NCBI RefSeq assembly: GCF_938039205.1
Contig: NZ_CALHVM010000026.1
Location: 1 to 57,969 of the forward strand
DNA: 57,969 bases
Reading direction: 5' to 3'
From: an uncultured Campylobacter sp.
GTDB taxonomy: Bacteria; Campylobacterota; Campylobacteria; Campylobacterales; Campylobacteraceae
The position numbers were made by a program, and so were the translations under genes. Below the pieces are notes generated by a model. It did not search any database and was not told the DNA's origin. It saw nothing but the letters and a program-made list of their open reading frames with translations. Shown piece by piece: positions 23,844 to 31,931 of the stretch; the stretch's first letter is position 1; each line of letters opens with the position of its first letter.

Positions 23844-25080
23844 CGCTTTCCTTTGGATTGGTGCAAATTTTAAATGAGTGGAAGCCATCCTCGTAGGAGT
23901 ATTTTAGGCTAAATTTGTGCATGCGGCAGATGTGGTCGATGATGTAGAGGCCTAGCCCCATGCCGCTGCTTTTGCTGCCCTTTTCGCGGATAAAGGCTTG
24001 CATGTAGTACTCGATAGGATTTTGTAGCGGTTGGCCTAGATTTCTCACGACTATGCCGTCTATGTCGCAGATGACCTGTGCCTTTTTGTCGTCGGCGTAT
24101 TTTAGGGCGTTATCTATGAGGTTTTTGATCGCGAGCGAAAAGAGTCCGAAATCCACGCGTAGCAATATATCTCGGCGGATATCTACGCTCACTTTTTCTT
24201 CAAATTTATCGAGCATCAGCATGTCGCGCGCCTGGTCAAGGATGTTTGAAAAGTACGACTCCTGATAGTTTAGCGCGTAGTTTTTGGATAGCAGCTGCTC
24301 GATCTTGCCAAACTCGTTTATGAGCATGTCAAGGCGCTCAAATATCGCTATCAAGCGGGTTTTGTGCGTAGGATTTTGCACCATTTCAGAGACTATGCGA
24401 CCTTTGCCGATCGGCGTTTTTAGCTCGTGCATGATCGTGCGCAAAAACAGCTGTCTAGAGCGCAAAAGCTCCCTGATTTTGCTAGCTGCGGCGTCAAATT
24501 CTATCGCGACCTTGGCGATCTCGTCGTCGGAGTCGGGTTTGGCGATATTTACGTCCATATTTCCGGCACCAAATTTCCTGATATCAGAGCTTAGTTTTTT
24601 AAGCGGTATCAGAGACTTCATTACCGAAACGTAAAGCGACACTAGAAGCGCCGTCGTGAGTATAAAGCCCACCCAAATCGGGTCATTTATGTTTTTCGTA
24701 TCGTCGCTTTCGAGTAAAATTTGAAACGAAGGATTTTTGATCTGCAGATACAAAGTATCCTGAAAAAGCAGCGACTGAAAGAGTCCCAGCTGCGTTTGCT
24801 TGGCAAAGACTGTCTTGCCGGTGCTGATGACGTTTGCGACGGTTTTGTCGCTTTTAACATAGGTTAGTCCGAAATTTCTAAAATAATTAGTCAAATCGCT
24901 AGGCGGATTTGACTTTTCGTATGAGGCGATGAGGTAGTTTATCGCGTTTAGCTGCTTGTTTTTTATCTTTTCTAGCGCGTTATCTAGCTGTATGCTCGCA
25001 AACGTGTAGAATAAGATACAAACAAGCGAAAAGGCCAGCGCGAAAACTACCGAAATCTTCGTGGTTAAGGAGTATCTCAT
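23827..25080 (-). CDS. racS: Sensor histidine kinase, RacS-like
   Basis: A 417-residue membrane histidine kinase. Helices at about 8-30 and 134-155 bracket a 100-residue periplasmic sensor; a HAMP-like linker follows, then the phospho-acceptor box TIMHELKTPIGKGRI (H218), the N box LAIKNLIDNALKY and the G box SSGMGLGLYIIDH. In C. jejuni racS-racR lie between recR and dnaJ, as they do here, and that pair responds to temperature and low-oxygen fumarate/nitrate conditions; the same name is used on that synteny. Overlaps racR by 4 bases. Any change in the signal is unknown. Confidence 0.88.
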   Translation of the reverse strand: MRYSLTTKISVVFALAFSLVCILFYTFASIQLDNALEKIKNKQLNAINYLIASYEKSNPPSDLTNYFRNFGLTYVKSDKTVANVISTGKTVFAKQTQLGLFQSLLFQDTLYLQIKNPSFQILLESDDTKNINDPIWVGFILTTALLVSLYVSVMKSLIPLKKLSSDIRKFGAGNMDVNIAKPDSDDEIAKVAIEFDAAASKIRELLRSRQLFLRTIMHELKTPIGKGRIVSEMVQNPTHKTRLIAIFERLDMLINEFGKIEQLLSKNYALNYQESYFSNILDQARDMLMLDKFEEKVSVDIRRDILLRVDFGLFSLAIKNLIDNALKYADDKKAQVICDIDGIVVRNLGQPLQNPIEYYMQAFIREKGSKSSGMGLGLYIIDHICRMHKFSLKYSYEDGFHSFKICTNPKESVEKRA

Positions 25081-25748
25081 CCTATGAGTTTATAGCCTAT
25101 TCCGCGTACCGAAAATATATGTTTAGGCGCTTTTGAGCTGTCGCCGATCTTGGTTCTTAGTCTGCCGATGATGACATCTAGGCTCTTTGAGTCCTTGTCT
25201 TTTAGGCTCTTGCAGTTATAAACTAGCTGCTCGCGAGAGACTGAAAAGCTGTGTTGTTTGATAAGATAGCTCAAGATCTCGTACTCGGCCGGCGTTAGCG
25301 TTAGGCTTTCGTTGTTGTAGTAGATTTCGTGTCTGCGCTCGTCTATCCTAAATAGCGTATCCACGACCTCTTCTTGCACTTCGTTGGTCTTTTTGTAGCG
25401 GCGGATTAGGCTCATTATGCGCGCGTACATTTCCTTTGGATCGTACGGTTTTGGTAGATAGTCATCTGCGCCTAGCTGCAGACCCACGACCTTGTCGCTG
25501 ATATCGCTGCGAGCGGAGGAGATGATGATAGGGATGTTGTATTTGCTGCGGATCTCTTTGCACACTTCTAGGCCGTCCATGCCAGGCAAGGTAAGGTCTA
25601 GGATAAGCAGGTCGAAATTTTTTACTCCGGCGCTTAGTCCCAAATAAGGATCTTCGAAATTTGTTACTTTTATATTAAAATCGCTCAAGTACTCGGATAG
25701 GATTTGTGCGAATTCCGGATCGTCTTCAATCATTAAAACATTAATCAT
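25077..25748 (-). CDS. racR: OmpR-family response regulator, RacR-like
   Basis: A 223-residue response regulator. The receiver domain (1-120) has the acidic pocket IEDD at residues 7-10, phospho-acceptor D51 in LLILDLTLPGMDG, and K101-region LPKPYDP. The OmpR/PhoB winged-helix domain (about 130-223) has LTPAEYEILSYLI and DVIIGRLRTKIG ... VRGIGYKL. First gene of the racR-racS-recR operon, divergent from dnaJ across 160 bases, the arrangement known in C. jejuni, where RacR affects growth at 42 degrees and colonisation. Binding targets cannot be read here. Confidence 0.9.
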   Translation of the reverse strand: MINVLMIEDDPEFAQILSEYLSDFNIKVTNFEDPYLGLSAGVKNFDLLILDLTLPGMDGLEVCKEIRSKYNIPIIISSARSDISDKVVGLQLGADDYLPKPYDPKEMYARIMSLIRRYKKTNEVQEEVVDTLFRIDERRHEIYYNNESLTLTPAEYEILSYLIKQHSFSVSREQLVYNCKSLKDKDSKSLDVIIGRLRTKIGDSSKAPKHIFSVRGIGYKLIG

Positions 25749-25909
25749 TTTAAGCCTTTCAAATAGATTTAACGAAAATGATTATAACCAAAAAATGTTA
25801 AATTTTTTTTCCGAATTTACTATCCTCGTTTAAAATTCTCCCCCGCTTTGAATTTTTATAAATAATAAGATAAAATCACCCTTTAAATTTAAAAAATTTA
25901 GGAGATTTT

Positions 25910-27082
25910 GTGGAAATAGACTACTACGAAATTTTAGAAATCAGCAAAAATAGCGACTCTGAAACCATAAAAAAAGCATTTAGAAAACTAGCGCTAAAGT
26001 ACCACCCGGACCGCAATCAAGGCGACAAAGAAGCGGAAGAAAATTTTAAAAAGGTAAACGAAGCCTACCAAGTGCTAGGCGACGAGGAAAAGCGCGCGAT
26101 ATACGATAGATACGGCAAGGCAGGGCTTGAGGGCAGAGGCGGCTTTAGCTCTAGCGGGTTTAGCGCGGATTTTGATTTGGGCGACATATTTAACTCGTTT
26201 TTTGGCGGTGGATTTAGCTCAGGCGCAAGCAGTCGCAAAAGAAGCAGCGACAAATATCCGCTCGATCTAGAGATAGCTCTTAGGATCAAATTTAACGAAG
26301 CGGTATTCGGCGCCGAAAAAGAGATAGAATTTACGATCAAAAAGCCGTGCCAGACATGCAAAGGCAGTGGCTCGAAAGACGGCAAAACGCACGTTTGTCC
26401 GCACTGCGAGGGCAGGGGGCGGATATCGCAGCAGAGGGGCTTTATGAGCTTCGTGCAGGAGTGTCCGTACTGTAACGGCACGGGCGAAACGGTCAAAGAT
26501 AGATGCTCTGATTGCGGCGGTAGCGGCTTTAAAGAAGAGCGCCAAAGCGTAAAAGTAAATATCCCCGAGGGCATCGACGACGGCATGCGTATGCGCGTGA
26601 GCGAAAAGGGCAACGTCTCATCAACCGGCGCCAGAGGCGATCTATATGTGCATATCGAGGTTGAAGCCGACGAGCATTTCGTACGTCACGAAAGCGACGT
26701 TTACATCGAGATCCCGGTATTTTTCACGCAGGCGATTTTGGGCGAGACGATCACGATCCCGACGCTAAAAGGCACGACCGAGCTAAAACTACCGGTCGGC
26801 GCAAAGGACAAGCAACAGTTCGTATTTGACGGGCTCGGTATAAAAAACGTAAATAGCAAAAGGTACGGCAGACTCGTGGCGCAAATCTCCGTAAAAACGC
26901 CAAAAGAGCTAACGGACGAGCAGATCTCCCTACTAAATCAGCTACAAGAAAGCTTTGGCATCAAAGCCGGCAAGGCGAGCTACGACGAGGAAGAGGACGA
27001 GGGGATCTGGGATAAGATAAAAGGGTGGTTTAAGGGCGAAGAACCTGGCGACAAAGGCAAGAAAAAAGGCAAAAAGGCGTAA
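25910..27082 (+). CDS. dnaJ: Hsp40 co-chaperone DnaJ
   Basis: Stimulates the DnaK ATPase and delivers unfolded substrates. The 390 residues have the J domain with HPD (KYHPDRN, about residues 31-37), a Gly/Phe-rich region (about 70-110), the zinc-finger domain with all four CxxCxGxG units (CQTCKGSG, CPHCEGRG, CPYCNGTG, CSDCGGSG) and the C-terminal substrate domains; the tail is Lys-rich. The start is GTG 25910 with AGGAG at 25900-25904. Divergent from racRS; dnaK-grpE are not here. Confidence 0.97.
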   Translation: MEIDYYEILEISKNSDSETIKKAFRKLALKYHPDRNQGDKEAEENFKKVNEAYQVLGDEEKRAIYDRYGKAGLEGRGGFSSSGFSADFDLGDIFNSFFGGGFSSGASSRKRSSDKYPLDLEIALRIKFNEAVFGAEKEIEFTIKKPCQTCKGSGSKDGKTHVCPHCEGRGRISQQRGFMSFVQECPYCNGTGETVKDRCSDCGGSGFKEERQSVKVNIPEGIDDGMRMRVSEKGNVSSTGARGDLYVHIEVEADEHFVRHESDVYIEIPVFFTQAILGETITIPTLKGTTELKLPVGAKDKQQFVFDGLGIKNVNSKRYGRLVAQISVKTPKELTDEQISLLNQLQESFGIKAGKASYDEEEDEGIWDKIKGWFKGEEPGDKGKKKGKKA

Positions 27083-27201
27083 ATTTAGGCCAAATTTGCT
27101 TTTTGACGGGCGCAATATTTCGTCAAATTTGCCTAGTCGCTCGGACTTAAATTTGCGCTCGTTACAAAATGGCATGTTAAATTTGATATCGAAAATACAA
27201 G

Positions 27202-27795
27202 ATGAATAAATTTATATTTTTAGCCGTTTTTACGGCGGTTTCTTTAAATGCTGCAAAATGCGATACGAGCGGACTGCAAAGGGGTTGCGACGCGGGCGAT
27301 TTTGAGAGTTGCGATAACTTGGGTCTTGCCTACATCGGCGTCAAGCTTGAAGAGTGCGACCTGGACAAAAACTACGAAAAGGCGTTTGCGTTGTTTAAAA
27401 AAGCTTGCGACGCTGGCTATGTGCGCGCCTGCGTAAATTTGGGCGTAGCATATCGCAAAGGCGAAGGGGTTAAAAAGGACGAACCAAAGGCCGTCTTGCT
27501 CTATAAAAAAGCCTGCGATAGCGGCTATCTGCTAGGCTGCGCAAATTTAGGCTCGCTTTACGAACAAGGGCTCGGTGTCAAAAAAGACGCGCAAAAAGCG
27601 GGCGAAATCTGGCGCAAATCCTGCGAGGCGAAGGATGGGATGTCTTGCTTTAATCTGGGCGTACTCTACTACAACGCAATGCTCGGCGAAAAAGACGTAA
27701 CTAGCGCAAAAAAATATCTGCAAAAGGCGTGCGCTTACGGCTGGAGCGAGGGCTGCGAAGCGGCGGAAGCGATAGAAAAAGCCGCGAAACGCTAA
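27202..27795 (+). CDS. Secreted Sel1-repeat (Hcp-like) cysteine-rich protein
   Basis: A 197-residue exported protein: signal peptide (about 1-18, SLNAAKC) then five Sel1-like repeats of about 36 residues. Each carries a C-x7-C pair of the helicobacter cysteine-rich (Hcp) type (CDAGDFESC, CDAGYVRAC, CDSGYLLGC, CEAKDGMSC, CAYGWSEGC), which in Hcp proteins form one disulfide per repeat. Hcp proteins bind or modify cell-wall fragments or interact with the host; here a periplasmic or secreted role is inferred. ATG 27202 has no strong ribosome site. It stands alone between dnaJ and uvrC. Confidence 0.87.
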   Translation: MNKFIFLAVFTAVSLNAAKCDTSGLQRGCDAGDFESCDNLGLAYIGVKLEECDLDKNYEKAFALFKKACDAGYVRACVNLGVAYRKGEGVKKDEPKAVLLYKKACDSGYLLGCANLGSLYEQGLGVKKDAQKAGEIWRKSCEAKDGMSCFNLGVLYYNAMLGEKDVTSAKKYLQKACAYGWSEGCEAAEAIEKAAKR

Positions 27796-28040
27796 ATTTA
27801 CCGAAGCAGACCTTGGCGGCGGTGCGGAATTTAAATTTGCGCTACGTAATCGCTCGCGTAAGTTTTGAGTTTAACGCTCAAATTTGATTTTATTTTACGC
27901 CAAATTTGACGGATTGACTTGCAAATAACCGCGGCGAAATTTACCCAAGAGCGGGGAGTTAAATTTGCGCTTTCAAATTTAACGAAAACAAATACGTCAA
28001 ATTTAGCTCAAATTTCAGGGCAAATTTTACAGAATAAGCT

Positions 28041-29855
28041 TCAAATTTCACCCTCTTTTAGTTGCTCGATTTTAGCCGCCACGCTCCTATTCGTCACCTT
28101 TTCTATTTCCTCGCTCGTTGCGGTCATTATCGCTTCAAAGCTACCGTAAAATTTAACGAGCTTTGCGATACTGCCCGCCGATATGCCCGCGTCTGCTAGC
28201 TTGCTAGCGCCCAGATCCTCCTTGCGCTTGGTTTTTTGATGAAAGGTAATCGCAAATCGGTGCGCCTCGTCGCGAAGTCGCTGGAAAAATTGTAGCCGCC
28301 TGTCGCCCGTTGGTAGCGTAAAAACGCCGCCTGGAGCGTAAATTTTATCCTTCGCGCCGCCTTTTGCGCGGTGGGCTTTGGCGTCTATTTTTTCTTTTGA
28401 GATGGCGAGTATATCGACGTTTGCGCCGCTGCTAGCGATGATGTCCGAGGCGAGGTCTAGCAGCGCCTGACCGCCGTCGATGAGCCATAGATCGGGCGGA
28501 CTAAGCTTGTCAAACCGCAAAGCGCGCCCCTCTAGCATCTGGCGCATCTGGTCGTAATCGTTTGCGTGAGAGAGGTGCATGTGACGGTAGTGCTCCTTGG
28601 CGAAGTTGCCGTGCTCAAAGCGCACCATCGCGCCGACTGCGGCCGCACCGAACATGTGCGAGTTGTCGAAGGTCTCGATGACATGCGGCGCGCATGCGAG
28701 GCCGAAATACTCCTTTAGCTCGTCCAAAAATGTGTCGTCGTGGGTTTTTAGGTATTTTTGGATAAAGACTTGCGCGTTTGTTAGCGCCATCTCGCAGATG
28801 CGCTTTTTCTCGCCAATTTTAGGGACTGAGATGCTAAATTTACGGCCGTGACGAGCGGTCAAGATCTCCTCTACGAGGCTAGCGTCCTCAAAGGCCTCAA
28901 GCGCGTAAATTTTCGCGCTCACGACGGGCGCACCTGCTGGAAAACTCTCTAAAACGATCTGTTTGTACGCGTCGTTTAGGTCGCCTTGCGAGCTCATTTT
29001 GGCGTTTGTTATATTTTGATACACGCCGCTGATTTTACCGCTGTGCACGCTAAAACGCACCGCGCAAAGCAAATTTTGCTCCGCTCCCACGGCAAAAACC
29101 TCAAAATCTTCAAGCTTGGCTAGATCGACCTCGATTTTGACGTCTAGATCCTTGATCGCGTTGATCTTATCGCGCACGAGGGCGGCTTGCTCGTAGTTTT
29201 CGTTTTGGGCGTATTTGCTCATCAAATTTACGAGCTTTGGCAGCATAGAAAGGGGATTATTTAGCGCTGCGATCGCGCCCTCTACGACCTTGGCGTAGTC
29301 GGCGGGCGAAATTTTGCTGATGAGAGGAGCTTCTGAATAGCCGATCTGGTAGGGCAGATAGGCGCCAGTGGCTTTGAGCGCGCTTTTGCTTTGCACGAGT
29401 TTAAAGCTTAGCCTAAGCGCATCCAAAAGCTCGCGTGCTCCGCGAAAATACGGGCCGAAATACTTGACGTTTTTGCCCCGGACGATCTTGCGCGTGATCT
29501 CAAAGCGCGGGAAATCCTCGTCCAAATTTACGTAGATATACGGATAGGTCTTATCGTCGCGCAGCAAGATGTTGTATTTGGGCCTTAGCTGCTTGATGAA
29601 GGAGTTTTCTAGTATCAGCGCGTCGGCTTCGCTGGGAGTAACGATATACTCGAGGTGTACGGCCTCGCTGATCATCTTGTGTATGCGCGGGCTGACCTTG
29701 GGCGAGGGGGCGAGCTCGGGCGTAAATGAAAAGTAGCTTTTGACGCGGTTTTTTAAAATTTTAGCCTTGCCGACGTAAAGTAGCTTGCCGGCCTTGTCGA
29801 AATACTGATAAACGCCGGGCTTGGCGGGCAACGAGCGGATCTCGTCGATTAGCAA
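28041..29855 (-). CDS. uvrC: Excinuclease ABC subunit C
   Basis: Makes both incisions in nucleotide-excision repair. The 604 residues have the GIY-YIG domain at the N-terminus (GVYQYFDKAGKLLYVGKAK), the UVR helix (about 205-240, NYEQAALVRDKI), the RNase H-like domain (IETFDNSHMFG, LWLIDGGQALL) and C-terminal helix-hairpin-helix motifs (LADAGISAGSIAKLVKFYGS). The start is TTG 29855 (minus), with GGGAG upstream. 55 bases separate it from the next minus-strand gene, so the two are probably co-transcribed. Confidence 0.96.
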   Translation of the reverse strand: MLIDEIRSLPAKPGVYQYFDKAGKLLYVGKAKILKNRVKSYFSFTPELAPSPKVSPRIHKMISEAVHLEYIVTPSEADALILENSFIKQLRPKYNILLRDDKTYPYIYVNLDEDFPRFEITRKIVRGKNVKYFGPYFRGARELLDALRLSFKLVQSKSALKATGAYLPYQIGYSEAPLISKISPADYAKVVEGAIAALNNPLSMLPKLVNLMSKYAQNENYEQAALVRDKINAIKDLDVKIEVDLAKLEDFEVFAVGAEQNLLCAVRFSVHSGKISGVYQNITNAKMSSQGDLNDAYKQIVLESFPAGAPVVSAKIYALEAFEDASLVEEILTARHGRKFSISVPKIGEKKRICEMALTNAQVFIQKYLKTHDDTFLDELKEYFGLACAPHVIETFDNSHMFGAAAVGAMVRFEHGNFAKEHYRHMHLSHANDYDQMRQMLEGRALRFDKLSPPDLWLIDGGQALLDLASDIIASSGANVDILAISKEKIDAKAHRAKGGAKDKIYAPGGVFTLPTGDRRLQFFQRLRDEAHRFAITFHQKTKRKEDLGASKLADAGISAGSIAKLVKFYGSFEAIMTATSEEIEKVTNRSVAAKIEQLKEGEI

Positions 29856-29910
29856 ATTTTAGCTCCCGCTAGTAAATTTGAGCTTTGGATTAAATTCGGC
29901 CAAATTTGAT

Positions 29911-30393
29911 TCATCGCGCCCCGCTTGATTCTTTGGCTAAATTTTGCTTTATGGCAAGGCGAATTTTTTCAAATCCCTCAAAAATCCGCTCGCTTTTGGC
30001 TAAATTTACAAACTCGCCCTTGGCCGGCTCGGCGTAGGTAAAAATTCGTTTTTTTTCGTATGGGTCGGTCGCTTTTTTAAATTTTAAATGCTTTGTCACA
30101 AAAAATTTAATATCCGTCACGCGAGCGAGCCTGCCGTCAAAATTTACGCTAGAATAGATTTTTAATAAGCCTTTTAACATTTTTATACTACTATCGCTTT
30201 TTAATTCCTGAAGTCCTAGCGGATGAAACAGGGCAAAAAACAAAATGCCGTTTTTCTCGTAGCAAAAGGCGATGAGCCTGCGATGATTTAGGCTTAAAAG
30301 CTGTAAAAATTCTCCGCATTCGCTACGGTTTTTTAACTCTTTATAAAAAGGATTATCAACAATATGTCGAATAATAGTCTTAGCCTCTTTCAT
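29911..30393 (-). CDS. DciA-like (DUF721) protein upstream of uvrC
   Basis: A 160-residue basic soluble protein. The segment LIAFCYEKNGILFFALFHPLGLQELK, followed by a helix ending LLKIY, matches the pattern of DUF721/DciA proteins, the replicative helicase loaders or operators of bacteria without DnaC. The C-terminal half is Lys/Glu-rich. Similarity is by pattern only, so the call is tentative; otherwise it is a conserved hypothetical at this position. The 5' end overlaps the start of a small lipoprotein gene on the other strand by 30 bases. Confidence 0.6.
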   Translation of the reverse strand: MKEAKTIIRHIVDNPFYKELKNRSECGEFLQLLSLNHRRLIAFCYEKNGILFFALFHPLGLQELKSDSSIKMLKGLLKIYSSVNFDGRLARVTDIKFFVTKHLKFKKATDPYEKKRIFTYAEPAKGEFVNLAKSERIFEGFEKIRLAIKQNLAKESSGAR

Positions 30394-30516
30394 AAGGCGA
30401 TTTTAGCATTTTTTTTGTTAATTTTTATAGCAGGCTGCGGCCACAAGGGTGATCCGTTCTACGAAGCGCCGTCCGAGCCGTCAAACAGCAAAACCGAAAA
30501 AATAAATAAACTATAA
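30364..30516 (+). CDS. Small LptM-like lipoprotein
   Basis: A 50-residue open frame, too short for many gene finders: ATG 30364, then a hydrophobic signal segment (KAILAFFLLIFIAGC) with lipobox IAGC and modified cysteine C25, then GHKGDPFYEAPSEP and a short polar tail. The CGxKGxPxYxP-like motif after the cysteine resembles LptM (YifL), which assists LptD folding in enterobacteria. No strong ribosome site is seen. It overlaps the divergent DciA-like gene by 30 bases and ends 14 bases before nhaD, so it may lead that transcript. The LptM function is inference; the lipobox is seen directly. Confidence 0.72.
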   Translation: MSNNSLSLFHKAILAFFLLIFIAGCGHKGDPFYEAPSEPSNSKTEKINKL

Positions 30517-30530
30517 ATCAAGGAGAACAA

Positions 30531-31922
30531 ATGAAGATCGTCGGACTTTTGAGTCTGTTTTTCGCTTTGGCCTTCGGTAGCGGCGACGCTGCGGGCGAGG
30601 CTTTAAATTTAACGACTACGTGGGTGGGTATCGCGAGCCTCATCATTTTCGTCGTGGGATATTTTTTCATCGCTACGGAGGAAAATTTTCACATCGATAA
30701 GGCTAAGCCGGCCATATTTATCGGCACTTTTATGTTCCTACTTATCGGCTTTTATATGCTGGCAAACGGCCTAGACGTGCATTTGTTGCAAAATGAGGTA
30801 AATCACCTGATTTTAGAGATTTCGCAGATCGTATTTTTCCTCATGGTAGCTATGACCTATATCGAGGCGCTCATCGAGCGTGACGTGTTTAACGCGCTAA
30901 AATACAACCTCGTCTCAAAGGGCTATACATACAAAAGACTCTTTTGGCTAACGGGCGTTTTGGCGTTTTTCATTAGTCCTGTCGCTGACAACCTAACCAC
31001 TGCTCTTATCCTCTCCACTGTACTTTTAACGATAGATAAGAACAACACGAATTTCCTAGTCGCAGGCGCGATAAACATCGTCGTAGCCGCAAATGCAGGC
31101 GGCGCATGGAGTCCGTTTGGCGATATCACGACGCTAATGGCGTGGGCTGCGGGCAAGGCGCCATTTATCGACTTTTTTGCACTTTTTCCTGCTTCTGTTA
31201 TCGGCTGGCTAGTTACAGCGTTTTTGCTAGTGCGCATAGTGCCCGCTGGGAGCCCGCACTTTGATCCGGCCGCAGAGCCGAAAGTAAGCATCAAAAAAGG
31301 CGGTAAAGTCGTTATCGGGCTTGGCGCATTTACGATATTTTCGGCCGTTATGATGCACCAGCTTTTCCACTTGCCTGCGATGTGGGGCATGATGTTTGGC
31401 TTCTCGCTTCTTAGTATTTACACCTACATCTACAAAAAAACAAACAAAAACGAAGAGCCTATGCATGTCTTTCACTATATGTCAAAGATCGAAAACAACA
31501 CGCTTTTATTCTTTTTCGGTATCCTTGCGGCCGTGGGCGCGCTACACTTCGTCGGATTTTTAAACTACGCCGTTTCGCTTTATGATAAATTCGGCGCCAC
31601 TGCTGTAAATATCGGCGTCGGCTTCCTATCTGCTATCGTGGATAACGTCCCTGTTATGTCTGCCGTGCTAAAAGCAAATCCTATGATGGGTGCTGATGCG
31701 GGCGAAAATTTAAGCCAGTGGCTGCTAGTTACCTTGACTGCCGGTATCGGCGGCTCGATGATTAGCTTCGGTTCTGCAGCAGGCGTTGGCGTCATGGGTA
31801 AACTAAAGGGTATCTACACCTTCGGCGCACATATGAAATACGCTTGGACCGTGGTTGCCGGCTATATCGTATCTGTCGTGATCTGGTACATACAGTTTGA
31901 AATTTTTCATTTATATTTTTAA
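30531..31922 (+). CDS. nhaD: NhaD-type sodium/proton antiporter
   Basis: A 463-residue inner-membrane antiporter of the NhaD/ion-transporter family, exchanging cytoplasmic sodium (or lithium) for protons. About 12 hydrophobic helices are visible. Key polar motifs within the membrane are SPVADNLTTALILSTV and AIVDNVPVMSAVL, the paired re-entrant signatures, and AGGAWSPFGDITTLMAW. A weak hydrophobic N-terminus (about 1-18, LFFALAFGSGDA) may be a signal segment. CAAGGAG lies 7 bases before ATG 30531. I recall guaA lying close to uvrC in C. jejuni without this gene between them. Confidence 0.92.
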   Translation: MKIVGLLSLFFALAFGSGDAAGEALNLTTTWVGIASLIIFVVGYFFIATEENFHIDKAKPAIFIGTFMFLLIGFYMLANGLDVHLLQNEVNHLILEISQIVFFLMVAMTYIEALIERDVFNALKYNLVSKGYTYKRLFWLTGVLAFFISPVADNLTTALILSTVLLTIDKNNTNFLVAGAINIVVAANAGGAWSPFGDITTLMAWAAGKAPFIDFFALFPASVIGWLVTAFLLVRIVPAGSPHFDPAAEPKVSIKKGGKVVIGLGAFTIFSAVMMHQLFHLPAMWGMMFGFSLLSIYTYIYKKTNKNEEPMHVFHYMSKIENNTLLFFFGILAAVGALHFVGFLNYAVSLYDKFGATAVNIGVGFLSAIVDNVPVMSAVLKANPMMGADAGENLSQWLLVTLTAGIGGSMISFGSAAGVGVMGKLKGIYTFGAHMKYAWTVVAGYIVSVVIWYIQFEIFHLYF

Positions 31923-31931
31923 AGGGCAATC

